A DNA stretch of 64,000 bases from Delphinus delphis (GCF_949987515.2 NC_082683.1:125450582-125514581), one strand, 5' to 3'; positions 52,211 to 61,247 are shown, counted from the first letter of the stretch. Made by a program: numbers and translations. Notes: generated from the letters alone by a model not told the origin.

Positions 52211-54242
52211 AGTATAGCTCTTTATCATGTTAAATCTCTCTCCCAAACTGTGAGTTCCTTAAGGAGCTTATGTCTTGCATTTCCTCAAGGTCTGGCATAA
52301 TCCTTTGTACAACAGTAGGTGTTCAGCTATTTACTGAATCAGTCCCTGAAACTAAACTCATCAGCTTTATCCAAAATCGTTTCTCTTTTTCTATTCTTTT
52401 GTTGGGAAATGGTGTTGCTGCCTACCTGGTTGCTGCCAGTAGCATTTGGTATAATTAACTACTCCTGATATCTTGAAACACTCTCTTCCCTTGGCTTACG
52501 TAACCCTACACCCTCCTACTTCACGATACATGGTGGGTAGCCTCAAGGCTTGGTTTACATCCCCTTCTCCCAATCCTTTATCCACCTTGTCTCATTGAAC
52601 AAAACTGACAGTCCTACTTCCTTAGTGTCTCTTGGACCTTTTAGCCACATTGCTTCAAGGTCAGCATTTCTTAGCTAGATTATTGCTGTAAACTCCCTTT
52701 CTCTGTTCTTCCCATGTCTGCTTTAGTGCCCACTCCTTCCCTCATCCACCCGCTGTGTATAGAGTGATCTCTCTGAAAGGCACCCTGCTTAAAATCCTTC
52801 CCTATCACTTTCAGGCTAAAATCTAGAAACCTTGTATCTCTACTGGTATCTTGGTCTCCTTTAATTGTATTCCTTTGGCATTTTGTTCCTCCCTCTAAAG
52901 GCACATAATGTAATAACACATATAGAGAGTTGGGGTACTGTTATAATTTTCCCTTCTAAATTTATAAGCAGCTTTAAGATAAGCCCTTTATCTCTGTTTG
53001 TCCAGTAGCATCTAACCAAGTTCCGTAAAAAATAGAAGGATATCAAAAACTAAATCGAAAAAGCAGTAATCCAGTAGAAAAACAGAGGTACTAAAATAGA
53101 ATGGTAGCTGTTAAATGATGCCAGGACATTTTTAAATTAGCTATAGCTCTTTGGGTACATTGGTAACTTAGAAGGAAAAAAACCTGCTGGACAATATGAG
53201 AGCTAGGGAAACAGACCTCTCAAGCCATTTCTGAAGCTGTTTTTGAATAAGCCTTACATCGAAGGAGAGAAAGCTCTTTCCGCTACTGCTTTTCCCAATT
53301 CCTTTCCAATTCCAGTACCTGCCTCCTTTGCCCAATAACCCATGTTCATCATATGATGATGGTTGGAAGAATATGAAAATGAGAAACAGGAGCTATGAGC
53401 CAGCCATGTTATCCTTGCCCTTAATTGGAGAATTTTTTTCAACCCAAGAGTTCTTCCTGTTGTGGGTCTCAGTAAAGGAAACAGAATAGGAAGAATCAGA
53501 GCAGAAGAAGAATTAAGAGAGTATGGTGTCCATGAATCCAAGAAACAAAAGCATGATCGTTAGCATCAAATATTGCATATAAATTAGAAAAAGAGAAATG
53601 AAAACCATTGATTTTACAAGTAAATGATCAAAAACTTTGAAATAACATTTCAGTAGAAGAATGAAGGCAGAATCCCAGTTCCAGGCAGTTCAGTGAAGGA
53701 CTGAGGGAGAAAGGTAGTGCATACTTTTTGGTTAAAGATAAAAATCAACATCACTTATAGTAAAATTGATATAACCTAATTTTCTTTTATGTTTTCATAT
53801 ATTTTCATCAATATGCATAAGAGTAATTTCATTATTTTTTAAAATAGGTAACCTAGGTAATATAATAACTTGACATCATTGTCAAATTTAGAGCTTTTTG
53901 AGAAAAGGCATAAGTTCTCTAATCAAATGCATCATTCAGATGTTATCTTTTATGGCAGTTTCATACTAATGAAATAGCACTTTTATATATTAATAAAACC
54001 AAGGGCTTTTACAGTCCTTCCTGCATACATCTGACATCACCTCTTATTTTCCTTAGGTTCTACGCATTTTGGATCCAGTCACCTGTACAGAGAGCTCAGC
54101 TGATAATCCGTTTTCTGAGTCTTCACCAACCACCTTACTTGCTACAAAGAAAAATATTGGACGATTTCATCCCTATACAAGATATGAAAATATAACTTTC
54201 AATTGCTGCAGTAACTGCCAGGGAGAACTTACTGCCCTTTAA
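36445..54242 (+). CDS. BLZF1: BLZF1 / golgin-45, complete coding region in six exons
   Basis: Joining 36445-36475, 46068-46507, 47869-48068, 49872-50000, 50685-50904 and 54057-54242 gives 1206 nt: 401 codons plus stop, all junctions in phase and GT-AG. The human protein is about 400 residues. Golgin-45 is a peripheral Golgi coiled-coil protein that binds GRASP55 (GORASP2) and Rab2 and supports medial-Golgi structure and secretion. Visible features: an RGAGDG motif at residues 19-24, of the kind bound by tankyrase; a basic and proline-rich stretch around 45-70; a heptad-rich coiled coil from about 120 to 290; and a C-terminal CxxC (C391 and C394) followed by GELTAL at the very end, matching the composite zinc-finger and PDZ ligand known for GRASP55. 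No stop or frameshift was seen, so the gene appears functional. It shares its promoter region with NME7. Confidence 0.96.
36850..37290. repeat. Old interspersed repeat, family not named
   Basis: TTTGTTAGGGCTGCTGTAAC, AAACAACAGAAATTTATTGT and CATATTGGATTAGGG are phrases common in many mammalian genomic loci. I recognise the pattern but not the family. Confidence 0.55.
37437..37881. repeat. Palindromic hAT-like element (MER3-like) split by a SINE
   Basis: CACTGTCCAATGCAGTAG at the left and GTTGGACACCACTG at the right are inverted ends. Internal AGTCACATGTGGCTATTTGAG-like and CTCAATAGCCACACGTGGCT segments are also inverted. The MER3 name is from memory. Confidence 0.6.
37508..37717 (+). repeat. 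CHR-2-type SINE in BLZF1 intron
   Basis: 17-bp duplication AAAAATTAAAAATCCAG at 37491-37507 and 37718-37734. An insertion of about 11 bp (GAGCAGACTGC) sits before the CGTCCAGAGCC segment. It lies inside a palindromic hAT-like element. Confidence 0.94.
39595..39885 (-). repeat. MIR (reverse), diverged
   Basis: CCATAAGCACTTACTCACC at the start and GCCCAAGGTCACACAATGTG near the end. Confidence 0.6.
39998..40318. repeat. hAT-type non-autonomous element
   Basis: Inverted ends GGGTTGGCAAATTATGG and GTTTGCCAACCC. Same family as 54572-54753. Confidence 0.75.
42425..42650 (+). repeat. L1 3' end
   Basis: AAACAACAAGGACCTACTGT, AGCACAGGGAACTATATTCA and TTTGCTGTACACGAGAAATT, the same 3' family as 2281-2694. 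Confidence 0.85.
43712..43925 (+). repeat. MIR
   Basis: GCTCTGGAGTCATATTCGGA start; CCTTTCACAGCCTCTGTTTC and TTGGCACATAGTAAATTG. Confidence 0.8.
44350..44632 (-). repeat. CHR-1-type SINE, long form
   Basis: Starts with a T run and GGCTGCATTGGGTCTTC, contains 'TCAGTAGTTGTGGC' repeats and ends CCACCAGGGAAGTCCC. This is the reverse complement of the long CHR-1 type seen at 5969. Confidence 0.92.
44770..45028 (+). repeat. MIR, nearly full length
   Basis: GTGCAGTGATTAAGGCCTCA head; GACTTTGGGCAAGTTCTTGA core; GTGTTTGGCACATGGTAAAT tail. Confidence 0.85.
45065..45232 (-). repeat. MIR (reverse)
   Basis: GAGGCTGAAACTGAAGCTCA and GGACTCAAAACCAGATCTGG. Confidence 0.65.
45645..45850 (-). repeat. MIR (reverse)
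   Basis: TTGAGTGTCTACAACGTGCC and CATTTTGCAGATTAGGAAAT. Confidence 0.75.
46068..46507 (+). CDS. BLZF1: BLZF1 large coding exon (residues 11-157)
   Basis: The acceptor is TTCTATAG|TCATCC and the donor is TCCGAG|GTAAGA. The 440-nt exon encodes the N-terminal region from SSPIRGAGDGMETEEPP (tankyrase-type motif) to the start of the coiled coil (KNSERRLLQDKEGLSNQLR). The frame stays open into the preceding intron for over 100 nt, but the splice signal and the match to the known protein place the start at 46068. Confidence 0.95.
46717..46751. repeat. 18-bp tandem duplication
   Basis: TGAGGTACTTTGGACAA occurs again directly as TGAGGTACTTCGGACAA. Confidence 0.85.
47869..48068 (+). CDS. BLZF1: BLZF1 coiled-coil exon (residues 158-224)
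   Basis: The acceptor is TTTCCTCCAG|GTCAAT and the donor is GCAAGCAG|GTATTT. It encodes VNRELKKLLVASVGDDL and the following leucine-heptad segment (residues about 160-220), the most conserved part of the protein. The last codon (AG|G, Arg) is split across the intron. Confidence 0.96.
48783..48820. repeat. 18-bp tandem duplication
   Basis: TTTACTGTTTATTGAC is repeated after two bases (TATTTACTGTTTATTGAC). Confidence 0.85.
49872..50000 (+). CDS. BLZF1: BLZF1 coiled-coil exon (residues 224-267)
   Basis: The acceptor is ATCTTTTCCAG|GGTTATGG and the donor is ACACAGAA|GTATGG. It encodes VMADELTNSRAVLQRQN and continues the heptad pattern through a glutamine- and glutamate-rich segment. The terminal Lys codon (AA|G) is split. 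The donor lacks a final exonic G but keeps GTATG. Confidence 0.95.
50685..50904 (+). CDS. BLZF1: BLZF1 exon (residues 267-340)
   Basis: The acceptor is TTCTTTGCAG|GTTGTT and the donor is GAAACG|GTAAAA. It encodes LLEELLVSLQWGREQ, then a less structured linker ending STVEFCSTPAEKMAET. The donor has a weaker +5 base (A) than the other BLZF1 introns, which might favour alternative ends, but the frame joins perfectly to the terminal exon. Confidence 0.95.
50980..51110 (+). repeat. MIR fragment
   Basis: GTGCTTGGCATTGGGAGTTA, and CCTCCTCTGAGCTTTAATTT in the core position. Confidence 0.6.
51600..52345 (+). repeat. L2 LINE fragment
   Basis: CTTTCCCTCTGCCTAGACTG and CAAACTGTGAGTTCCTTAAG are L2 landmarks. 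Interrupted by the AT microsatellite. Confidence 0.7.
52153..52208. repeat. (AC)4(AT)24 microsatellite
   Basis: A pure AT run of about 48 bp after a short AC run, within L2 sequence. Confidence 0.95.
54057..54242 (+). CDS. BLZF1: BLZF1 terminal coding exon
   Basis: The acceptor is ATTTTCCTTAG|GTTCTA. It encodes VLRILDPVTCTESSAD through to the GRASP55-binding tail NCCSNCQGELTAL and the stop TAA at 54240-54242. Both cysteines of the CxxC and the hydrophobic C-terminal residue needed for PDZ contact are present. Confidence 0.95.
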   Translation, partial: VLRILDPVTCTESSADNPFSESSPTTLLATKKNIGRFHPYTRYENITFNCCSNCQGELTAL

Positions 54243-54388
54243 CAGTCAGTATGTTGGAGGCACACTACAGAGTCATTATAATTTGGCAGCTGGGGTTCTT
54301 TTAATGCTAGAAGTATTATCACTTTCTATTTAAATAATATATATCCCCAAAGATGTTTCATGTACTGGACTCTGGATTACCCTTTCTT

Positions 54389-54394
54389 AATAAA
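54389..54394 (+). terminator. BLZF1: BLZF1 candidate polyadenylation signal
   Basis: This is an AATAAA 147 nt past the stop codon. A second copy lies at 54882-54887 and a third at 55612-55617, beyond a CHR SINE. The first is the simplest candidate for a short 3'UTR; which one is used cannot be read here. Confidence 0.5.
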
Positions 54395-54571
54395 TATCTC
54401 AGGGTAAGAAAAAAGTGAAACTGTGTAGCTATATTTGAAATAGACAATACAGGCATTACAGGATGGTTTTCCTAAAGGACTAAAAGAACGATTCTGTACC
54501 TTCTTTTAGGCTCTAATTTATTAATCTTGCTATATATTTTACATAAGCAAATTAATTTCTGTACTCTAAAG

Positions 54572-54753
54572 CAAGGATTGGCAGACTACAGCCTTGGGTC
54601 ATATGCAGCCACACCCATTCATTTACTGTTGTCTGTAGTTGGTTTCATGTGCTACAACAGCAGAATTGAGTAGCTACAACAGGGTTTGTATGACTAGCAA
54701 AGCCTAAAATATTTACCATCTGGTCCTTTACAGAAAAAGTTTTCTGACCTCCA
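54572..54753. mobile_element. hAT-type non-autonomous element with 8-bp target duplication
   Basis: Flanked by CTCTAAAG on both sides (54564-54571 and 54754-54761), the 8-bp duplication typical of hAT. Contains GCCTAAAATATTTACCATCT, shared in part with 39998-40318. Confidence 0.85.
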
Positions 54754-55112
54754 CTCTAAAGTAAAAGTAGCTGGCAGGGGTCGGGGAGGGAGTGGGGTAG
54801 GAGTCCTTTCCCTTTTTGGTGATTTTTAGGGGCTACAAAAGAGTCTTATGGAAACACTGTGGGTGAAGGGACTACTTTAAAAATAAATGCTATATGTTAG
54901 GAAACTTTTAAATATTTTACAGCCACATTAACAAATGCTTGAGCAAAACATGTTCTCATTTTGGTTTTGTGCAGGGGATTCCATATTTTGAATGGATGCA
55001 ATTTGATATACAGAGGAAACATTCTAACTATTGAGCTCATTTTGGCAATTGCAGCACAACAGGAGTATCCAATTTGATACTTATGAAATATGGCAGAGAA
55101 AGTAGGATCTTT

Positions 55113-55325
55113 GGGCTTCCCTGGTGGTGCAGTGGTTGCGAGTCTGCCTGCTAATGCAGGGGACATGGGTTCGTGCCCCGGTCCGGGAGGATCCCACATG
55201 CCACGGAGCGGCTGGGCCTGTGAGCCATGGCCGCTGAGCCTGCACGTCCGGAGCCTGTGCTCTGCAATGGGAGAGGCCGCAGCAGTGAGAGGCCCGTATA
55301 CCGCAAAAAAAAAAACAAAAAAAAC
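55113..55325 (+). repeat. CHR-2-type SINE downstream of BLZF1
   Basis: Full-length with an A tail interrupted by one C. The short duplication GGATCTTT is at 55105-55112 and 55326-55333. Several CpG-to-TpG changes make it slightly older than most copies here. Confidence 0.94.
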
Positions 55326-55757
55326 GGATCTTTCTAGAACATTGTTCAAACTCAAAAATGCAATTCATCAATTTTTATGTCATATATATTATTATTTACT
55401 TATGACCGGCTATCATCAAACATCCTTTTGTATACCTTTAAAAATGTCCACAAAATGTTTACACCAAATTACCCTAACTGGTTGCAGAAGTGCCTATCAG
55501 TAAAGAAATCCTCAAAAGACAAATATGATCAAATAACAACATGTTTTAATGTCAACTTAATGGTTTTGTTTTGTTTTGGTCTGATTCATCTGAGTTATAG
55601 TTTCAAGTGGCAATAAATTTCTCTGCCTTCTTTAGTGTGAATATTTATTTATCTTTCCCCCAGAATGATGTGCTTCAATTCAAGTCTTCATCTAGCTTAT
55701 ACTATTTACAACTGATTCTTCAGCCTTTCCTTTAGGTTTACTTAGTATAAAACATAG

Positions 55758-55901
55758 GATAGGGAGGGTGGGAGGGAGGGAGACACAAGAGGGAAGAGAT
55801 ATGGGAACATATGTATATGTATAACTGATTCACTTTGTTATAAAGCAGAAACTAACACACCATTGTAAAGCAATTATACTCTAATAAAGATTTTTAAAAA
55901 A
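55758..55901 (+). mobile_element. Short L1 insertion (3' end)
   Basis: About 144 bp ending in TTATACTCTAATAAAG and an A-rich tail. Duplication ATAAAACATAG at 55747-55757 and 55902-55912. Confidence 0.85.
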
Positions 55902-55914
55902 ATAAAACATAGAG

Positions 55915-56970
55915 GAAAAGCTCCATGACAGTGGATTTGGCAATGATTTCTTGACTATGACACCAGAAGCACAGGCAACAAAAGAAAAAAATAGATAAAC
56001 CTCATCAAAATTAAAACCGTCTGCACAGCAAAAGAAATAATGAACAGAATGAGAAGGCATCCTACAAAATAGAGAAAAATATTTGCAATCATGTATCTTT
56101 TAAGGGTCTAATGTCCAGAATAAATAAAGGGCTACGACTCAACAACCAAAAAACAATCCAGTTAAAAAATGGGCAAAGGAATAGACATTTCTCCACAAAA
56201 AGATATACGAATGGCCAATAAGTACATCCAAAGATGCTCAACATCACTAATCATTAGGGAAATGCAAACTGATATCACTTCATATCCATTAGGGTGGCTA
56301 TTACCAGTAAAGCAAAATAACAAGCGTTGGCAAAGATGTGGAGAAACTGGAACCCTTGTGCATTGCTGGTGGGAATGTAAAGTGGTGCAGCCATTATTGA
56401 GGACAGTATGGAAGTTCCTCAAACAATTACACACACAATTGCCACATGATCCAACAATTACACCTCTAGGTAGATACCCGAAAGAATTGAAAGCAGGGAC
56501 TCAAAAGGATATTTGTATACCAATGTTCATAGCAGCAGCATTCTTCACAATAGCCAAACAGTAGCAATTCACATGTCCTTTGATGGATGAGTAGATAAAA
56601 TGCGGTATATACATGCAATGGAATATTATTCAGCCTTAAGAAGGAGTAAATTCTGATATGCTACAGCACAGATGAATCTTTAAGACACTAGATGATTCCA
56701 CTTATTTGACATACCTGAAATAATCAAATTCATAGAGACAAAGTGGAATAGCGGTTACCCAGGGTTAAGGGAAAGCAGAATGGAGAGTTGTGTTTATTAG
56801 GTACAGAGTTTCAGTTTGGGCTGTTGAAAATTTATGAAGATGGATAGTGGTGATGGTTGCACAACATATGAATGTACTTAATGACACAGAATTTTACATT
56901 TTAAAAAATGATCAAAATCATAAATTAGGTAATATATATTTTACCACAATAAAAAAACTTTAAAAAATTA
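55915..56970 (+). repeat. Old L1 ORF2 end plus 3'UTR
   Basis: The plus strand encodes a decayed ORF2p C-terminus (HCWWECKVVQPLLRTVWKFL), then 3'UTR to CCACAATAAAAAAAC. Frameshifted; not a gene. Confidence 0.85.
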
Positions 56971-57491
56971 TATACATACACTCATAACCACAAACTGGTG
57001 GCACACCTCTGCAACTGTTGCTTTAAGAGTGTCAATAATAAAGATAACAGTTAACTGAGCTAAACAACAAAAAAAAAAGTTCATATATCAACAACCTAAC
57101 ATTACACCTTAAGGAACTAGAAAAAGAAGAGCAAACAACCCAAAACTAGCGGAAGGAAAACAATTGAAGTTAGGGTGGAGATAAAATGGAAAAACAGAGA
57201 ATCAAGGAAATCAAAAGCTGGTTCTTTGAAAAGATCCGCAGAATTGACAAACCTGTAGCCAGACTGACTATGAAAAACTGAAGATGCAAATACCTAAACT
57301 CAGAAATGAGAGTAGGACATTATTACCAACCTCATTTAAATAAAGGAACAATTATACACCAACAAATTAAATAATCTGAATGAAATGGAAAAGTTCCTAG
57401 AAACACAATTTACCAAAACTGACTCGAGAAATAGGAAATATGAACAAGCCTATAACAAGAGGTTAAATCAGTAATCAAAAACCTCTCAACA

Positions 57492-57712
57492 CCAAGAGTG
57501 GATCCTAACGTGAGCTACGGATGTTCGGTGATGATGTGTCAATGTAGGTTCATTGATTGCAACAAATGTACCACTTTGGTGAGGGATGTTGATACTGGGG
57601 AAGGTTTTAGGGATGGAGGGAGCAGGGGATATATGGGAACTCTCTGTACTTTCTGCTCAACTTTGCTGTGAACCTAAAACTGCTCTAAAAAATAAAGTAT
57701 ATTAAAAAACAA
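57492..57712 (+). mobile_element. L1 3' end nested in L1 ORF2
   Basis: GATGTGTCAATGTAGGTTCA and AACCTAAAACTGCTCTAAAA are L1 3'UTR phrases. Flanks AAAAACCTCTCAACA and AAAAACATCCCAACA form a target duplication with two differences. Confidence 0.8.
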
Positions 57713-58385
57713 AAAACATCCCAACAAAGAAAAGTCCAGGACCAGATAGTTTCACTAGTGAATTCTACCAACTATTTAAAGAATTTATACCAATCCACCT
57801 CAGTCCCTTCCTAGAAAATAAAAGCAGAGGGAACAGGGAACACTTCCTAATTCATTCTGAGGCCAGCATTACCCTGATACCAAAGCCAGACAAAGACACA
57901 AGAAAAAAATACTACAGAAAAATCTCTCTTACAAATACAGATGAAAAAAATCCTCACAAAATACTAGCAAACCAAATACAATATCATAGTAAAGGGATTA
58001 TATACCACCAAGTGGTATTTGTCTCAGGAATGCAAGGGTGGTTCAATATAAGACTATCAACCAACGTAATATATCACATTACTAGAACAAAGAAGAAAAA
58101 CCACATCATTTCACTTGACGCAGAGAGCATTTGATACAACCCAACACACTTTCATGATAAAAGCACTCAGAAAAATGGGAATAGAAGGAGTAAATAGAGG
58201 GAGGAATAAGAATAGAACTTCCTCAACTTCATAAAGGGCATTTATGGAAAACCCACAGCTAACATCATACTTAATGCTAAAAGACTAAAAGCTTTCCTCC
58301 TAAGATCAAGAACAAAATAAGGATGCCCAGGCAGAATGGAACGGCCACTGGAGACATTCTGTTCTGAGGAGCGGCCAGTGGCACG

Positions 58386-58605
58386 ATGGAGCAGGGCCAG
58401 GGACCGCTTACACTTGAGATGGACCATGGAACAGCACATCCCAGAGGTGGAAGTCCAAGTCAAACGTAGAAGGACAGCCTCGCTACGCAACCAGGCGTGT
58501 CGCCTGTACCCGAGGTGGTCTCAGCAGCAGCAGCAAGTACCTGCGGTGGAATTCCATGTGGAACTCAGACAGGCATTCTTAGCTGAGACGCCAAGAGGTG
58601 GTTAA
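58386..58605 (+). pseudogene. SNURF-like cistron of the retrocopy
   Basis: The segment RARDRLHLRWTMEQHIPEVE, the basic QVKRRRTASL core and the tail ELRQAFLAETPRGG followed by TAA match SNURF, the small nuclear, arginine-rich protein encoded upstream of SNRPN in placental mammals. An extra A at 58393 shifts the original ATG out of this frame. The frame can now be entered only from a 5'UTR ATG at 58336, which would add about 20 foreign residues. Except at the start, the frame is open to the authentic stop. Expression is unknown. Confidence 0.88.
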
Positions 58606-58720
58606 AGCAGTATTGGAACACCTGGGTAGCTGATTCCAAGAGAAAAAAAACCAGCCTTCCCTTAGGTCTTAAGGATCCCAAAACTTTCCTGTAGGTATTG
58701 GACTTGGTGGAACAGCAATC

Positions 58721-59143
58721 ATGACTGTGGGGAAGAGCAGCAAGATGCTGCAGCACATTGACTATAGGATGAGATGTGTCCTGCAAGATGGCCAGATCTT
58801 CACTGGCACCTTCAAGGCTTTTGACAAGCATATGAACTTGATCCTCTGTGATTGTGATGAGTTCAGGAAGATCAAGCCAAAGAATGCGAAGCAGGCAGAG
58901 CGTGAAGAAAAATGGGTTTTGGGTCAGGTGTTGCTGTGTGGGGAGAACTTGGTTTCCATGACTGTGGAGCGACCACCCCCCAAAGGTACTGGCATTGCTC
59001 GGGTACCACTTGCTGGAGCTACAGGAGGCCCTGGAGTTGGCAGGGCAGCTGGCAGAGATGGTCCAGCTGGTGTTCAAATTCCCCAGGCTCCTGCTGGGTT
59101 AGCAGACCCTGTCCAAGGGTTTGGGGGCCATCCCAACAGGTAA
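58721..59143 (+). pseudogene. SmN-like cistron of the retrocopy (truncated, 140 codons)
   Basis: Begins [19 protein letters not shown] and keeps an open Sm fold (Sm1 about residues 16-47, Sm2 about 66-85), then part of the Gly/Pro/Ala-rich tail. Substitutions hit conserved positions, including LLCGEN in Sm2 where the family has LLRGEN (Cys at residue 73 replacing the RNA-contacting Arg) and DGQIFTG in Sm1 for DGRIFIG. A single-base deletion near 59128 replaces ...GPSQQVM... with a stop, removing most of the proline-rich tail; the lost tail continues in the next frame to 59346. In SmN and SmB this protein is a core spliceosomal snRNP subunit. Confidence 0.9.
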
Positions 59144-60544
59144 TGATCCCACAGGGAAGAGGCACTGTAGCAGCTGCTGCAGTTGCTGCTACTGCCAGCA
59201 TTGCTGGAGCCTCAACTCAATATCCACCAGGATGGGGGACTGCCCCCACACCTGTTGGTCGAGCAACACCACCTCTAGGAATTATGGCTCTTCCACCTGG
59301 TATACGATCACCCATGCGCCCACCAATTGGGCTCCCCCCTACTTGAGGGATGCCAATAGGCATGCCCCCTCCAGGAATGAGACCCCCCTCCAACAGAAAT
59401 AAGAGGTCCACCTCCCCCAGAAATGCGTCCAGCAAGACCCTAGGATACTATTGATCCTTCTTAGTCACTTTGTTTCCTGCAATGCGTCTTGTGAAATATG
59501 TGGAGTGTTCGTGAGCTTTTGTCCCCTCTGCTGCATTAATATTAGCTAATAAATGCATAAAGCAATTAAACTGTGGGGAAAAAAAAGACAAGGGTGCCCA
59601 CTTTAACTACTACTACTCTACATTATACTAGACATGTTAGCCAGAGTAATCAGTCAACAAAAATAAATAAATAAAAGGCATCCCGTTGGATAGGAAGAAG
59701 TAAAACTACCCCTATTTGAAAATGATATTATCCTATATAGAGAAAATGCAAAAAAAAAATCACTGAAAAAGTTTAGCACTAATAAACAAATTCAACAAAG
59801 TTGCAGGGTATAATATCAATGCACAAAAATCATCTATGTTTGTGTTTTGAGTATACAACCCATAAACAAAATTAAGAAAACAATTCCATTTGCAATAGAA
59901 TCCAAAAGAATAAATATCTATAAATAAATTTAACCAAGTAGGTGAAAGATTTGTACACTGAAAACTATAAAACACTGCTGCACTAAATGAAAAGACATCC
60001 TGTGTTTATGGATTAGAAGACAATATCATTAAGATGGCAATAGTACCTAAAGCCATCTACAGATTCACTGCAATCCTTATGAAAATTCCAACAGCTTTTT
60101 TTGTAAAAGAAAAATATTGTGGAATATTTAAATGCCAAATTGGTTTTTATCATTAAGGATAAACTTTAAACAACACAAGACTAGTTATAATGAAATGCTA
60201 AATTGCCTGGTGTATGCTCAAAGTGCTATAGGAAGTTGAGACAGGATTGAATAGCTCTCTGTGTTTTCTAATTTAGGGTCAAGTGATTAAGGTACAAATA
60301 CCCAGTTGATAAGTACCTTGTCTTCTGAAGCTTTAACAGAACTCCTACAGCAACTCTCCACTCCCCATCACACTTGTATGTTTGCCTTTGTCCTCCAGTC
60401 CTCAAGTGCTCTTACACATATCAAGGATACTGTTCTCCCACACGCTGGATTCCTGTATAGTCCTATATACCCACAAATGTCTACCAAGGTATGTAAGCTT
60501 TACAATATAACTAACAGAAAGGATTTTGCAATCATTCAGATCTC

Positions 60545-60695
60545 AGAATCTGTGAGCAAACTGCTCACCTCTGTACTTTGGTTTCCTCATCTGCAAAACA
60601 AGACTAATAGGGTTGTTATAAGGATTAGGTCAAATTATTTATGCAAAGCATTTACAACAGGCACATTATATAAACTCTCAATAAGAGCTGGATAA
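60545..60695 (+). repeat. MIR
   Basis: TTTGGTTTCCTCATCTGCAA, AATAGGGTTGTTATAAGGAT and the AAACTCTCAATAA tail. Confidence 0.75.
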
Positions 60696-61077
60696 TTTTG
60701 TATAACATACCCAAAATAGGATACATAATTGTTACTATCTTTTTTTTTTTTAAAGAACACGTGGAAGTAGGCCTAACCTACTGTTTAGCTTGCCATAGGT
60801 ATTCAAATTCAAATCTGACATAATTAGGACTTTGTATCAGGCCTTGAACCAGGCTTGTTTAAGAGGTCACTCCTCCTGCCTTATGAAATGTTCTATTGCA
60901 TTTTTTTTAAAATGATAACAGAAACTAATAATAGATATCTGTCCCTTTTTTGTGTCCGTTCCAGCTAGACATGTTAAAATAATTTAGAAGTAAAGGAATG
61001 TACAGTTTATTTGTTGCTCAATTTTTTGCATGGACTAAGAGGTGGTATAACACATTACAATGCTATGAGAGAAGAAA

Positions 61078-61083
61078 TTTATT
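61078..61083 (-). terminator. CCDC181: CCDC181 candidate polyadenylation signal
   Basis: TTTATT on the plus strand reads AATAAA on the minus strand, 165 nt downstream of the CCDC181 stop. Another copy is at 61011-61006. Which one is used is unknown. Confidence 0.45.
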
Positions 61084-61247
61084 TTGCTCTAGTGTTAAAA
61101 GAAATAAGATAAATTCACTATCAACATTACCAAAAGATAAATAGCATTTCCATAATTTAGAGTATGACCAAAGCACACAGGCCATAAGAAATGATATCGA
61201 AAATTTTGAGGACAGCAGCTTCCAAATGAAGTATTTAATAGATACCT

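Larger units (their letters stand above)
50905..54056 (+). other. BLZF1: BLZF1 last intron
   Basis: A 3.2-kb intron holding a MIR fragment (about 50980-51110), L2-derived sequence (about 51600-52345 and probably 52490-52870) and an (AC)n(AT)n microsatellite. From 52900 to 54050 I see only unique AT-rich sequence. No CHR SINE is present. Confidence 0.8.
58330..59586 (+). pseudogene. Processed retrocopy of bicistronic SNURF-SNRPN mRNA
   Basis: An intronless copy holding, in order, 5'UTR-like sequence, a SNURF-like frame (58386-58605), the SmN/B frame from ATG 58721, a 3'UTR with AATAAA near 59550 and an A-rich tail at 59578-59586. Having both cistrons marks the parent as SNURF-SNRPN rather than SNRPB. 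It is flanked by a degenerate 16-bp target duplication (TAAGGATGCCCA left, about 58314-58329; CAAGGGTGCCCA right, about 59585-59600) inside L1 ORF2, showing L1-mediated retroposition. Lesions include a 1-nt insertion at 58393 just after the SNURF ATG, a 1-nt loss near 59128 that ends the Sm frame at 59143, a TGA at 59344-59346 in the shifted tail frame and further indels. It is probably non-functional as a full-length protein. Confidence 0.93.
57060..60130 (+). repeat. L1 ORF2 body with two later insertions
   Basis: ORF2 sequence runs 57060-57490, resumes at about 57713-58329 (CAAAGAAAAGTCCAGGACCA) and again from about 59587 (GCCCACTTTAACTACTACTA) to 60130. The gaps are an L1 3' end and the SNURF-SNRPN retrocopy. 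All reading frames are broken. Confidence 0.85.
54395..61005. other. Convergent intergenic region, BLZF1 to CCDC181
   Basis: About 6.6 kb between candidate poly(A) sites. It contains a hAT-type element (54572-54753), a CHR-2 SINE (55113-55325), two L1 3' regions (55758-55901 and 55915-56970), an L1 ORF2 body (57060-60130) broken by another L1 3' end and by the SNURF-SNRPN retrocopy, and a MIR near 60545-60695. Nothing recognisable was seen in 60130-60540 or 60700-61000. Confidence 0.75.

Noticed and set aside
56169..56564. 131-codon frame with WWECK-like sequence
   Set aside because: A decayed L1 ORF2p C-terminus, listed as L1 rather than as a gene.
58565..59077. 170-codon minus-strand frame
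   Set aside because: It is the antisense of the SmN-like retrocopy.
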